Below are positions 31,499 through 42,594 of a stretch of 64,000 nucleotides of DNA, one piece after another (the stretch's first letter is position 1; every line of letters starts with the position of its first letter). Below the pieces are notes generated by a model. The model saw nothing but the letters and a program-made list of their open reading frames with translations, made no database searches and was not told the DNA's origin. A program made the position numbers and the translations under genes. Source of the DNA: Schistosoma mansoni. Lineage: Eukaryota > Platyhelminthes > Trematoda > Strigeidida > Schistosomatidae. Where the stretch lies: NCBI RefSeq assembly GCF_000237925.1, contig NW_017386069.1, positions 248,001 to 312,000 of the forward strand. Reading direction: 5' to 3'.

Positions 31499-33320
31499 TT
31501 TCATAATGTAACTTTCTAAAAATCCTTTACATGGAGGTAAAGTCCTTTGTGTAATGAGGACTTTTCATTTCCAGAGATAGGGAGCGAATATCCGGGTTAA
31601 ATTGTAAGCGATTTACGGTTGTTCCATCTTTACAAGTCTGTCTTATGATAACGACATATTACTGTAAGTCTTATTTGAGTGTATAATGTTGTTTCAAAAT
31701 CTTAAAACGTTATTCATCTGTCCATTAGTAGGAAATGTTTTTTGTATTGACAATGCAGACTTATAAGATATTTGTTCTCGTATGTTTTAGGACCCATTGC
31801 CTACACATAGATATTTTAATCTTTCAGTCCATGAGACGGTGTCAGAAGTAAAAACTTCCCAATTAGATAAAGACTAAATGAAATTACTAGTGAGTATCTT
31901 ACCCTTTCTAAGGTTATATTTCTTGGTTGCAAGTCCTCACTGGTAACAAAACGAAGCAGTTAATAATATCGTACTCTAATGGCTTGTGACTTATTTCAGT
32001 AAATGTTTAATCCAAAAAGATTGATGATAACATACAATTCACCACATAATTTGGCTAGTGAACAATAAGTGTCAGAGTTCTATTTTAGAAAAAGAATTTT
32101 TGTGTTTGTATTAGTATTAGTAGTAGTAAAAGTAGTATAAATATTAGTGTTATTATTAGTAGTACTCTAAAAAGGAGTACATTATGTGACTGTTTTTGTA
32201 ATATTTAGATTACGATATGTTACTCTGATATAATAAGATCATCTACAATACCAAAGAAATACTTTGACTTAAGCAGTGTACAATTTTATTCATTTATTCA
32301 ATATGTATTACAGTATGCTTTAAATGTCCATGTGCAATGTACTCTATACACTTTCGGCATACACTACATGATGTATACTGACTGATCATATTAGAAAATG
32401 TAAATTACTATATATTAGTTATCATATACAAAATATGCTATCAAGACGGTATTACTGTGTTATCTATCAGTGAACAGATTACTGATGAAGGATTATCTTT
32501 ATTTATTTATTTAGAGACAACTAAAAACAAAGAAAGTTAGATATTTTAATTGGTTTGTATGTCATTCTGAGCTGGTGGTCTCAAATATGACTAACAGAAT
32601 AATTCAAACACTATACCTCCTTGAACAGGTTAATGGTAATCTGAATTTAGTAGTTTATTATCTAATTATTCGGGATTTGAAGTAGAACATATTGGATTTG
32701 ACTATCAGCATCAATATCATCACTAGGATGGAAGTACATTCATGTCTCATATTTCACTGCTAGCTACAATCCATCTATTCTAAGAGTTAAAAAGTAATAA
32801 ACAATCTTTCATTTTATCAAGTCTCAATAATTTACTCATGAAATTTAAAATAAGGACATTTACAGAGAATTCAATTTCAACATTCCAAGTAATCATTGAA
32901 TCCATAATTGTTAGTAACAATCTTATTCATTCTCCTGCCTGAAGGTTGAAAACCGTGAATTGTTTAAATAGTATATTTTCATTGTCATCGTATTTTTTTC
33001 TTTAATTTATTTATAAAAAAAATATTAATCGTGCTATTATATAAAACTAAACATATTATTTGGTGTGTGCTACTGATATCGACAGATATAAGCAGTATGT
33101 ACATTAATCGAAAGTAAAATGCCTAGAGGTAGAAGGTTAAGAAAATCGAACACAAGGGAACCAGAACGAAGAGTGATTGATGCAGAAATGAAGGGAAATC
33201 AAGTCTAAAACAAATGATTGACATTTTGCAAATGAAGTATTTATTGTATGGGTCGCAGATTTTACCAAGTGATTCTGTAATTTTACATTTCAATACATCC
33301 GGTTGTTTTTTATAATCCAA
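31115..33320. other. Intergenic; (TA)n microsatellite at 31465-31495, otherwise nothing definable
   Basis: A 31-bp TA run and a TAGTAG-rich stretch near 32110-32170 are the only structured parts seen. Confidence 0.55.
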
Positions 33321-33324
33321 ATAA

Positions 33325-33455
33325 AGAGTCAATTGAATTCAGACCATCATGGAAAACCTGGAAGCATTGGACGGCCGTTTCGTCCTATTGTGGGACTCTT
33401 CAGCAGTGCGCATCCACAATCCCGTCTCACGAGATTCGAACACAGGACCTGTATT
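33325..33455 (-). repeat. Family B hammerhead element, minus copy (short)
   Basis: The hammerhead at 33361-33413 keeps CTGAAGAG, CGAAA and GTC, with one mismatch in stem I (GCACTG/CAATGC). The tRNA-like head ends at ACACAGGACC. Confidence 0.8.
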
Positions 33456-33597
33456 CAATTAAACAAAAACACTAATTCCTAACCGTTTTTCTCATACTAG
33501 CAAATAGATGATCACTTAAGTATCCCTCAGAGATCGTCCATAAATTATAGTTTTATCAAAAAAATTAATACTAATTGTAAAAGTTTGTTGTTGTTGT

Positions 33598-33700
33598 CCA
33601 GTGCTTCCAGGTTTACCATAGTGGTTTAACTTCAATTGACTCATGATCTCAACTACATAAAAATAACTGAAATCTCCACAACCTCTCCTTCTTTAAGATG
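33598..33700 (+). repeat. Family B element, 3' tail only, plus
   Basis: CCAGTGCTTCCAGGTTTACC through to CTCCACAACCTCTCC, starting exactly at the ribozyme cleavage point (the base after the usual GTC). Confidence 0.75.
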
Positions 33701-33944
33701 AATCAAAATAGCCTTAGCAACTAAATGTCAATATCAAATCAATGTTAAAAATTCTTAAACTGTTTAATGGATATTTATGAATAAATGAATTTACTATTTC
33801 ATTTCTTTAGTATTCAATTTGATTTATTTCTATTGAATACTCAATGGGTTGCCTAAGAATAACATAAAATAGTTCAATTTAGATCATAAAAAGGCATAAT
33901 GAAAACTAGTACCAAAAACCGATTTCTGATCAAATTCCTCTCGT

Positions 33945-34190
33945 TTCAATAGCTGAGATCATGAGTCAATTGAAGCTAGACCGCTATGGAAAACCTAGAA
34001 GCACTAGATGACCATTCTGTCCTAGTATGGAACTCCTCAGCAGTGCGTATCTACGATCCTACCTCGCGAGACTCGAACCCAGGACCTATCGGTCTCGCGC
34101 GCGAACGCTTAACCTCTAGACCACTGAGTTGGCCGCCATCCGACGGTGTTAATGTCTAACTTCAACTAATCCATGAAACTGAGAGGTGAT
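33945..34190 (-). repeat. Family B hammerhead element, minus copy with tRNA-like head
   Basis: Tail, decayed hammerhead (34000-34055, GAAA box altered), B box (GACTCGAACCCAGG on +), A-box region (TAGACCACTGAGTTGG on +) and the start of the body to TCCATGAAACTGAG. Confidence 0.85.
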
Positions 34191-34214
34191 TATGAGTTTT
34201 TTATTGATGAAAAC

Positions 34215-34850
34215 ACTAACCACTTCCGTAGCTGCTACGCGATTTACTGATTGGTGTGTATAAGACGTGATCTGATGCAGATGTAAAGGCAAGGATTGGC
34301 AAAGCAAAGATCACATTCCTACAACTGAAGAACATATGCATCCCAAAACAACTCTCAACTAACTTCAAAGTGAGAATCTTCAATACGAACGTCAACACAG
34401 TTCTATTGTATGGATCTGAAACATGGAGAACTACTACAACCATCGTCAAGAAGGTACATGTATTTATAAACAGTTGTTTACGCAAAATACTCAACATTCA
34501 CTGACTGGATACTATGAGCAACGACGTTTTATGAGAGAGGACAAAGCAGCTTCCACCTGAAGAAGAAATTAGGAAAAGAAGTTGGAAGTGGGTAGGATAT
34601 ACATTGAGGAAATCACCAAACTGCATCACTACGCCAGCCCTAACTTGGAATGATGAAGGGAAGTGGAAAAGAGAAAGGTCAAAGAACACATTACGACGGG
34701 AAATAGAAGCAGATATGAAAAGGATGAATGTTAACTGGAAATAACTGGAAAGGATTGCCCATGACAGGGTTGAATGGAGAATGCTGTTGTGCGGCCTATG
34801 CTCCTCAACGAGGGATAACAGGTGTAAGTAAGTGTATAAGAAGTAACTGG
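34215..34850 (+). mobile_element. RTE-type LINE, C-terminal part of ORF
   Basis: Frames read KARIGKAKITFLQLKNICIP, VNTVLLYGSETWR, then after a break [33 protein letters not shown] and HDRVEWRMLLCGLCS. This is the RTE C-terminal domain in order. At least three in-frame stops or frame changes. It ends near GGTGTAAGTAAGTG, the usual TAAG-type tail. Confidence 0.85.
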
Positions 34851-34993
34851 TCAATAGAAAGCTAACTTGTTTATGCATGTTTGTATAAAATAGTGTATTT
34901 TTCACTTTAAAAAACTGATAACTATGATAACAAATCTCTTTGAACATCTCCCTGATTAGTATATGTGATCACGTTTAGTTTGGATGTGTCGAT

Positions 34994-35193
34994 NNNNNNN
35001 NNNNNNNNNNNNNNNNNNNNNNNNNNNNNNNNNNNNNNNNNNNNNNNNNNNNNNNNNNNNNNNNNNNNNNNNNNNNNNNNNNNNNNNNNNNNNNNNNNNN
35101 NNNNNNNNNNNNNNNNNNNNNNNNNNNNNNNNNNNNNNNNNNNNNNNNNNNNNNNNNNNNNNNNNNNNNNNNNNNNNNNNNNNNNNNNNNNNN
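34994..35193. other. Assembly gap (200 N)
   Basis: Exactly 200 N. A family B tail resumes at its right edge, so the gap also falls in or beside a hammerhead element. Confidence 0.99.
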
Positions 35194-35278
35194 GTTTTCC
35201 ATGATGGTCTAGCTTCAACTGATTCATGATCTCAACCATTAAACCTACTATAATATCCACTAAACCCCTTCTGACATA
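35194..35278 (+). repeat. Family B element, tail and terminus, plus
   Basis: GTTTTCCATGATGGTCTAGC to AAACCCCTTCTGA. The rest is hidden by the gap. Confidence 0.8.
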
Positions 35279-35284
35279 ATCTTT

Positions 35285-36170
35285 TTTGTAAATGAACATA
35301 TATTCGCATCATATTGTAAACGTTTACATAATACAGTTAATATTGGTCAGAATTGATATAATCTCATGTCATATTGTGAAGCTTGTAACTCATAATATTG
35401 ATTCTTTTTACATAGCATCAATTCAATTGAATTGTTGACCGGATTACAAATAGTCTGAACAATTTACTTATTTTAGTTAATAACGTTGAATTAAAATAGC
35501 TGTTTAGTGTTTAAATGGTAACTTCGATATAATAAAGAATATCTGTAGCTGAGGATGATGATTTTAGGGGAATAAACAACGACCGTACATAAGACTACGG
35601 ACAACAACTTACTAAATCCTAGGTCAACAAAATAAAATATCAGTAAGTCCTGGAGAATTTCGAATGACTCATTTTCTTTTTGAAATGTATGCTGATGATG
35701 TGGTCTACAAAAAAAATTACAAGCTTTACGATTAAATCATTGATCTCAAAGAGTACAACATCTCCATAAAGTATTTGACATAACTAGTCAATATCACTAA
35801 ATAACGTGAAATGTTTTCAACTAACAATATCTGTCGATAATGTGGATCATACAACTAAGAAGTTGTTTGAAAACACTAGAAATGACTATGATAACGGAGA
35901 TTTCGACATCACATTTGTGACTACCTAATCAGTTTAAATGTTCAGCCTAAATAATATCAATCTAATCAAGTTATTACTATTATTAAAATCTTACTACTCA
36001 TTCATATCCTTCAAATAGAATATAAATTATATTTTACTTTACAATCCAGTAAACTACTTTTCATTTCTATATAGTTGAACTGAAGAAAATTAATAAGAGA
36101 TCTGTTTAGATTAGGTTTTGTCCCTTTTTTTAACTCGTCATCAATAAACATTGAGCACTTATAATACGAC
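35285..36170. other. Intergenic, no feature seen
   Basis: AT-rich, nothing recognised. Confidence 0.5.
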
Positions 36171-36174
36171 GATA

Positions 36175-36300
36175 TATATTTCAATTCACTTAGTATTGTT
36201 TGTTTGAATCTTCCCATTGATGTTTTAGGACTGCAACTGATCAGTCTCTAATTGGCATATGTGCATACTGTGCGTATTGCCTCGATATAGCCTAAATTCA
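36175..36300 (-). repeat. Sm-alpha unit, downstream part, minus
   Basis: CACTTAGTATTGTTTGTTTG, GGACTGCAACTGATCAGTCT and TTGCCTCGATATAGC are the reverse complement of the part that follows the hammerhead in Sm-alpha (compare 44065-44165). Confidence 0.8.
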
Positions 36301-36302
36301 CA

Positions 36303-36475
36303 AACATCAGGACTCAGTGGTCGAGTGGATAATGCGATGACGTTTGAAGCGAAAGGTACTGGGTTCGAGTCTCAGAGTGAACATCAACTCAGATGCAGGT
36401 ACATCCAGATAACGAGTCCCAAATAGGACGAAACGCGGGTCCTGGATTCCACTGCTAGCCACTATCCATCTTTGA
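36303..36475 (+). repeat. Sm-alpha unit, tRNA-like head and decayed hammerhead, plus
   Basis: A box TGGTCGAGTGG, B box GGGTTCGAGTCTC, then the hammerhead block at 36407-36452 with ATAACGAG in place of CTGACGAG. Stem II, CGAAA and GTC|CTGGATTCC remain. It faces the minus part at 36175-36300. Confidence 0.85.
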
Positions 36476-36479
36476 TACA

Positions 36480-37020
36480 TATTTCAGTTTTAATAAGCGT
36501 ATTAATTTCTCAAAGTTTCAAATATTACCTTGTTTTTTTGGATAAAAGCAATGACGAAATCTCTCAATACTAACAGTTTGTCTCTAGATATAATGTATCA
36601 AGATAACAAATAATTTAAAGTAATAATGTCAAAAGCTAATCAGAAACTACATTTTGTCTGATTACAGCAACTTCTACCTTGTACATAAGGATAATTTCCT
36701 TAATAAATTGATATGAGTTAAAAAATTATTGAAAACCAGGGGATATTAGACTCCTTAGCACTATACACTTACAACACTATACATGAGATAGAACTGTGAT
36801 ATTATGGGAGAGAATTAAGGCTAACAGTCAGGTCTTCATTCATTTGATAGTGAGTAACCGGTAAAATTCACTTCTTTCAATAATCTCTGACACCTTATGA
36901 TGTCTGTTTTTCTGTTAATAATTTGAACGTAAGCACATTGTTTCATGAAATGAAAACGGCTACTCTTCTTGATGATAGCCTAATCCTTTATATCAGCTCA
37001 TTTGTAGGTTTACAATAATA
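36480..37020. other. Intergenic, no feature seen
   Basis: Nothing recognised. Confidence 0.45.
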
Positions 37021-37030
37021 ATTTGGTCTT

Positions 37031-37441
37031 GAAAGTATTTATTATTTGTTTATTTAAACACATAAATATTGGTACAAGGAAGCACCAGATATATATGCGC
37101 CTCACAAATCTCATTTGATTTGTGTTAGGGCTGTGATACTACCCAGGTGCCCATAATGAAGCAGGTGGTTTTCTTAGGGGGCCACACCCGGAGCCTTTGA
37201 CCTAAAGGTCTGATCCACAAGGCAGTGGAGCATCGTGAGGAGATGTGTCCACCAACCCGGTTAAAGTGCCGGACATTCGCTTTTTGTCCTCTCAGTTTCG
37301 TAAACAACACCGGTGCCACGAGAAGGCAGTGAGTAGGACTTCCCTGACAGAGGCTATATATATTCGCTGGCCATGTGAGAGCATTTCGAGAGGGAGAGCG
37401 GACTTTCCCCACCCTCCACCGTACCAAGGCATTTGGGGGCT
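37031..37441 (-). repeat. AAAT-tailed 530-bp retroposon, copy 2, with an internal deletion
   Basis: Compared with copy 3 it lacks about 130 bp: the sequence passes from GAGGAGATG directly to TGTCCACCAACCCGG. Ends are otherwise as in the family. No clear target-site duplication. Confidence 0.85.
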
Positions 37442-37449
37442 ATCACATA

Positions 37450-37793
37450 GTCATATTGTATTGTATTGTACTTTATCTACCGAACAGTATAACATTCATT
37501 CATTTAAGAATTACCAAACACCATTCATCGTAAATTATAAAATTTCTTATGCCGAATCCAAAGCATTCAGGTCTTCCATGGAGAGAAACACAGTTAAGTT
37601 ATAATCTGTTACTCTACATTTCCCATTAAAATCGATTTACTTGACAGCACATCGATATCATCTAAACGATAGTGATGATGACTATGTTCCTTGTAATATG
37701 AATGAAATTTAGCAATCAAATCACTCAGTAAAAATTTTAGTAGTTTAATTCCTTTCATTCGACTCGGAGTTTGTTATACTACTACTACTACTA

Positions 37794-37844
<51 letters not shown>

Positions 37845-38600
37845 AAAATAATAATAATGGGAAGAAGAAAACACCGAAAGAGAAATTTGTCAGTCAATGT
37901 CCCCTACCATTTGTGTTGTATCTATTACATAAACATTATGAAATTTAATATTCTTTATACTTCAGATAAAAATTTGAGATAAAAATTAACATGGGCTCAC
38001 ATGATTGATGATTAATAATGATAACAATAATAATAGGGTGACAGATAAAGAAAAGTCTGAAAAGAAGTGTCATAGAAGATAGGTCCCAAGAAAGAAAATT
38101 TCTTGAAATGAAATTAATATGACCGAAATAAAAATAAAAACGTGGGGGATATAAAGTAGGAGTGAAGTAATAAGAGACATATCATAATCATTAATTGAAT
38201 TAATGGACATTTTTACAACAAAACTATTTTTTCTTCTCTTGCTTTTTTTCACTTTTTTTTCCTGGAGCATCTTTCCCCACTGCCTCTGTCTCTCCCTTTC
38301 CCCTTTCACATTTCCGTCTTCTCCCTTCTACAAAACTTCTATTTAAATTTAAAAGTTCATAATAGAAAGTATCACATTACATATAACAAAAAAAAGTGGA
38401 ATGAAATAATCATTAATTATCCAGAAACATTCAATATTTTATCTTCTCTATATACATTTCCTTTAGATAATTATTAATTTATCATTCATTAAATTAGTAT
38501 TTATAGAATGAGTTAAATATATAGATGGTATATTGATTAAAATTAATATGACTTATTTAAATTGTCAGGCTTATTCAGTGACCCATAAATATGTTCCTTT
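37450..38600. other. Intergenic; (ACT)n microsatellite at 37778-37843
   Basis: About 22 ACT units with one CCA interruption, then AT-rich sequence without recognised features. Confidence 0.85.
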
Positions 38601-38604
38601 TATT

Positions 38605-39005
38605 ACAGAAGGGGTTTTGTGGAGATTTCAGTATTTTCATAGTTGAAAGCATGCTCACAAGTGACTAACTTCAAGAGATAATTCCTGGAGTTCTAATGAG
38701 AACCAGTGACCAGTGGAGTTCAACCACGTCTGTTGTGAGATAGGAACTCACTGAAGACAATTGGTGTACGGTTGTTCAACTTCGTGGATTGGTTGAAGTT
38801 GGATATTAACACCATCGGATGCCGGCTCAGTGGTCTAGTGGTTAAGCGCTCGCGCGTGAGACTGATAGGTCCTTTGTTTGAATCTCGTGAGGTGGGATCG
38901 TGGATGCGCACTGCTGAGGTGTAGCACAATAGGACAAAATAGCCGTCCAGTGCTTCCAGATTTTCCATGATGGTCTAGCTTCAATTAACTCGTTCTTTCA
39001 ACTAT
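38605..39005 (+). repeat. Family B hammerhead element, near full length, plus
   Basis: The best guide to the whole unit. Terminus AGAAGGGGTTTTGTGGAG, AGTTGAAAGCATGCTCACAA, body (CCAGTGGAGTTCAACCACG; GAAGACAATTGGTG), A box TGGTCTAGTGG (38831-38841), B-box-like GTTTGAATCTC, hammerhead region 38905-38960, tail GGTCTAGCTTCAATTAACTC, and CTTTCAACTATGAAA, the inverted match of the left end. The ribozyme is a decayed subtype (CTGAGGTG, GACAAAA). Confidence 0.88.
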
Positions 39006-39029
39006 GAAAAAAATATATATATATGCTTT

Positions 39030-39715
39030 TTTACCCCTCATGAGGGAGAATAGGTCTCTCAACAGCATTCTTCATCAAGCTCTGTCCTGAAAATCCTTTC
39101 CACTTATTTCCAGCTGCTAGTCATCCTTTTCATTTCTGCTTCCAATTCTCAACACACTGTGTTCTTTGTCCTTCTTCATTTTTCGTTTCCCTTCAGGATT
39201 CCAAGTTAGAGCTTGTATCGTGATGCGTTAGATGATTTCCTCAATGTATGTCCTATCCATTTTCAACGTCTTTTCCTAATTTTCTCCGCAGTTGGAAGTT
39301 GATTTGTTCTAGATCACAGTAGGCTGTTGCTTATGGTATCCGGTCAACGTATATTGAATATCTTGTGTAGACAAACTTTTATAAATACTTATACTATTTT
39401 GATTATGGCTGTGGTAGTTCTCCAAGTTTGAGCTCTGTACAGTAGAACTGTCTTCACGTTCGTATTGAAGATTCTGACTTTGATGTTTGTTGACAGACAG
39501 TTGTTTCGAGTACCATATGTTCTTCAACTATAGAAAAGTTGTTGTTTCTTTGCCAATCCTCACATTTACGTTTGCATCCGATCCTCCACGTTCATCGGTG
39601 ATGCTTCCCAGATACGCTAGTGTTTACGTCTCTTCCACAGTTTTATCCATCAATTGTGTTGGTGTTCTCTGTGTTGTATTTAAGGATCTTACCTATACAC
39701 ATTAGGAAAACTGTT
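39030..39715 (-). mobile_element. RTE-type LINE, C-terminal part of ORF
   Basis: Reverse complement of the region at 34215-34850 in content: tail end near 39030, the segment for the RTE C-terminus, and further right the TVLLYG-like and KARI-like regions. Several frame breaks. The left end joins the family B copy. Confidence 0.75.
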
Positions 39716-39977
39716 AGTTTTATTGACTGAATAAACACGTGCTGTCAAATTGAAAAGAAATATTTATTTTACTATTCCAATAAGCTGAAGTTTATTTTAA
39801 GTGCAAAATATAAATATTAATATTTTTATTCGAATAAAATCGTTTAGGAAAAATTTAATTCATCGTATAAAAGTCTATTGTTTTTGTAAATCACTATGTT
39901 CCTAAATGTAATCTTTATGCTACTCATGATATTGTTGTCTAAATTGTATTCCTCATTGTTAATTGTAAAATTTTAAT

Positions 39978-40150
39978 AGTTGAGATCATGAATCAATTGA
40001 AGCTAGACCACCATGGAAAATCTGGAAGCACTAGACGGCCGTTCCGTCCTATTATGGGACTCCTCAGCAGTGCGCATCCACGATCCCGCCTCACGAGATT
40101 CGAACACAGGACCTAGCCTCAATTGACTCATAATTTCAACTATATATAAA
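39978..40150 (-). repeat. Family B hammerhead element, compact, with inverted tails
   Basis: The minus tail (TTGAGATCATGAATCAATTG), a hammerhead with one core change (GGAA for GAAA) and the tRNA head to CACAGGACC are followed at once by a plus tail (TAGCCTCAATTGACTCATAA). The short unit thus has inverted ends and almost no body. Confidence 0.82.
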
Positions 40151-40639
40151 AAAATCATACATATATCAATGAAATTATATACCGTAATTATATTGCGCAT
40201 AAAACAAGAATTCTCTATGTAAATAGAAAATAATTGTTATAACAAAAACCCAATAAATACAGCAAACATTTCTCGTCCAACTTTTAGGATTGTCAGCAGT
40301 TAATCACTAAAATGTTTATTCCCAAATCAATATATTACTCACAAACCAATAAAGTAATTAATTATTTTCACTTCATATAATAACGAGAAACAATTTCAGT
40401 ACATACACTTGAACTTACATGTGGTACATCATTATGTTGGGTGTTCCATTGTTTGTTAAAAGCATTATTTGAATTTCAAAACACCACTATATTATTTACA
40501 CTTAAATAATCAATATATTCATCATAATAATTAATATAATCCTCACTTAGTCTAAATTTCGATCATATTACAATTTCTTGAAGTCAAAAAAGGTAAACAT
40601 TGAAAATTTGACTAATAGTCAGGAAATTAAAACAAACTG

Positions 40640-40850
40640 AACTACGAGGCAAGCCCTAACGTGGAATCCTGAAGGGAAACAAAAAAGAGGAAGGCCGAAG
40701 AACACACTACGTCGGGAAACGGAAGCAGATATGAAAAGGATGAATAGCAACTGGAAATAACTGGAAAGGATTGTTTAGGTCAGGGTTGGATGAAGAGTGC
40801 TGTTGGGCAGCCTATGTTCCTCCATGAGGAGTAACAGGTCTAAGTAAGTT
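40640..40850 (+). mobile_element. RTE-type LINE 3' end
   Basis: Encodes [21 protein letters not shown] text, [18 protein letters not shown] and the end GLCSSMRSNRSK, then TAAGTAAG. 5'-truncated, with a stop in the Trp-Lys region. Confidence 0.8.
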
Positions 40851-40854
40851 GGAA

Positions 40855-42155
40855 ATTAAAAGAATAGACCTATGTCTTGAACTTCTTCAGAGTGATAGTT
40901 TATTGATTAAAGCCGTCAATTCTCAGTCATTCAGTCTCAAATTCGAATTTACGTACTTGCGCTCAGGCAAGCATTCGTAATTTCCGGCTCACATCAAAAT
41001 TGTTACTCTACGAATATCTTTGAGCGGCTCTTCAAATTAATTCTGAGTCGAACTGTTTAAAAATATTAGAATTATTACTCCTATTATTGTCAGAGATAAA
41101 CGAAATGATGCTAAAAATTACAGTGACATCTATCAACTTCTGTAACAATGAACATTTATGAAATATTCACTTTTTATTTTTATTTACATACCTACTTTAA
41201 ATAGCATAATCATAATTCTGAACATGGACCGATATGTCTTACAGAAATAATTCCATACAATATTGGTTGGATGATATCCGTAACTTGCCACCAGCATGAT
41301 TTCACTGATCCAGCTAGCTTAAATCAGCTATCCATGTTTATCAGTTTAAGTTACGTAATAACGTTATTGATTTGATTTTTTTACATCCGTTCTTTGATAG
41401 CTAAACTTTACTAGTCGTAATTTCAAATTATAATTACAAGGCTCCATCTTAAAACCAGTCATCAGTGAACAAAAGATTACAATCAGGTTACTTGGTTTAA
41501 AAAAGAATGATTTAATATTATGGATAATTCCTGTCGCAAATGGATATCAACTAGAGAACCATAGAAAATTAATAAGCATTGAAAGGTTCTTTCATCCTAA
41601 TATAATTTTTCTCACCCAGATGCTCCCACTACCTTACATATGACATCAAACTTATAGACCTCAGGTCTCATTAGAATGTGAAACACTTTTGTTCTACTGA
41701 CCTGGATTTAAGTTCATGTTTTTTGAAGCTCAGTTGATACAGTAATCTAATCACCTAATAATATTATTAAGTTAATTTCAAACCCTACTTAGTTCAACTT
41801 AACCTATCACATTTTTAGTATTAGTTATCTTTCCCTTAAAATTCTCATTCAAACTCTTCAATAGTTTGCTTGAATTTATTTATTACTTAATTTTCAAAGA
41901 TAAATCCCAAGTTGATTCCTTTAATTTTCTTGTTGTTGTCGATACTTTGATAAAACGTTTCCAGTTAATTTAATTCTCTTTGAACCATTTGATAATCAAC
42001 ATCCAGATGACCTTCTTTTGATATTCATATGGTTGTGTTCTGTGTGTGTGTGTGTCTGTGTGTAATGATAACGGACTGATCATGTCTAAAAAGAATCGAA
42101 ATTGACCTTTCAAGTTAATGAATTTTTTTAAAAAGAATCTAGATAAATATATTGA
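40855..42155. other. Intergenic, only a short (TG)n at about 42042-42062
   Basis: Nothing else recognised. Confidence 0.5.
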
Positions 42156-42157
42156 AG

Positions 42158-42590
42158 GATTGTGGAGATTTCAGTATTTTACAGTTGAAATCACGAACTG
42201 ATCTTAGCTAGACCACCATTAGAAACCTAAATGCACTAAAAGGCCGTTTTATCCTGGTATGGGACTATTCAACAGTTCACATTCACAATCTCTCACGCGT
42301 GGAGTTCAATCTGTGTCGGATGTAAGGTAGTTATTTATAGTAAGTAATGTAAGAAGGGTTACACAATATCATGGATTCATTGATGCTAAACGTTAACACC
42401 ATTGGATACCGAGCAAATGGTTTAGAGCCAAACCAAATGTCATAGGTTCGAATACTGAGTGCGGTATCGTGGATGAGGACTGCTGGAGAGTACCATACCA
42501 GGACAAAACGGCCTTTCAGTGCTTCCGGTTTTTTTAATGATGGTCTAGCTAATATCAGTTCATGACTTCAGCAGTGAAAATACTAAATAA
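42158..42590. repeat. Family B inverted pair, decayed
   Basis: Left half (minus): GATTGTGGAGATTTCAGTAT, CTAGACCACCATTAGAAACC and a lost hammerhead. Right half (plus): a B-box-like GGTTCGAATACTG, a lost hammerhead (GGACAAAACGG) and AATGATGGTCTAGC. The two halves converge on a short body (TGGATTCATTGATGCTAAAC). Confidence 0.75.
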
Positions 42591-42594
42591 ATGT

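Noticed and set aside
37778-37843. CRISPR-like or coding repeat at the ACT run
   Set aside because: It is a plain trinucleotide microsatellite in eukaryotic intergenic DNA.
38831-38886. tRNA genes in the family B heads
   Set aside because: Same reason: promoter boxes only, repeated many times within a defined short element, with no full cloverleaf.
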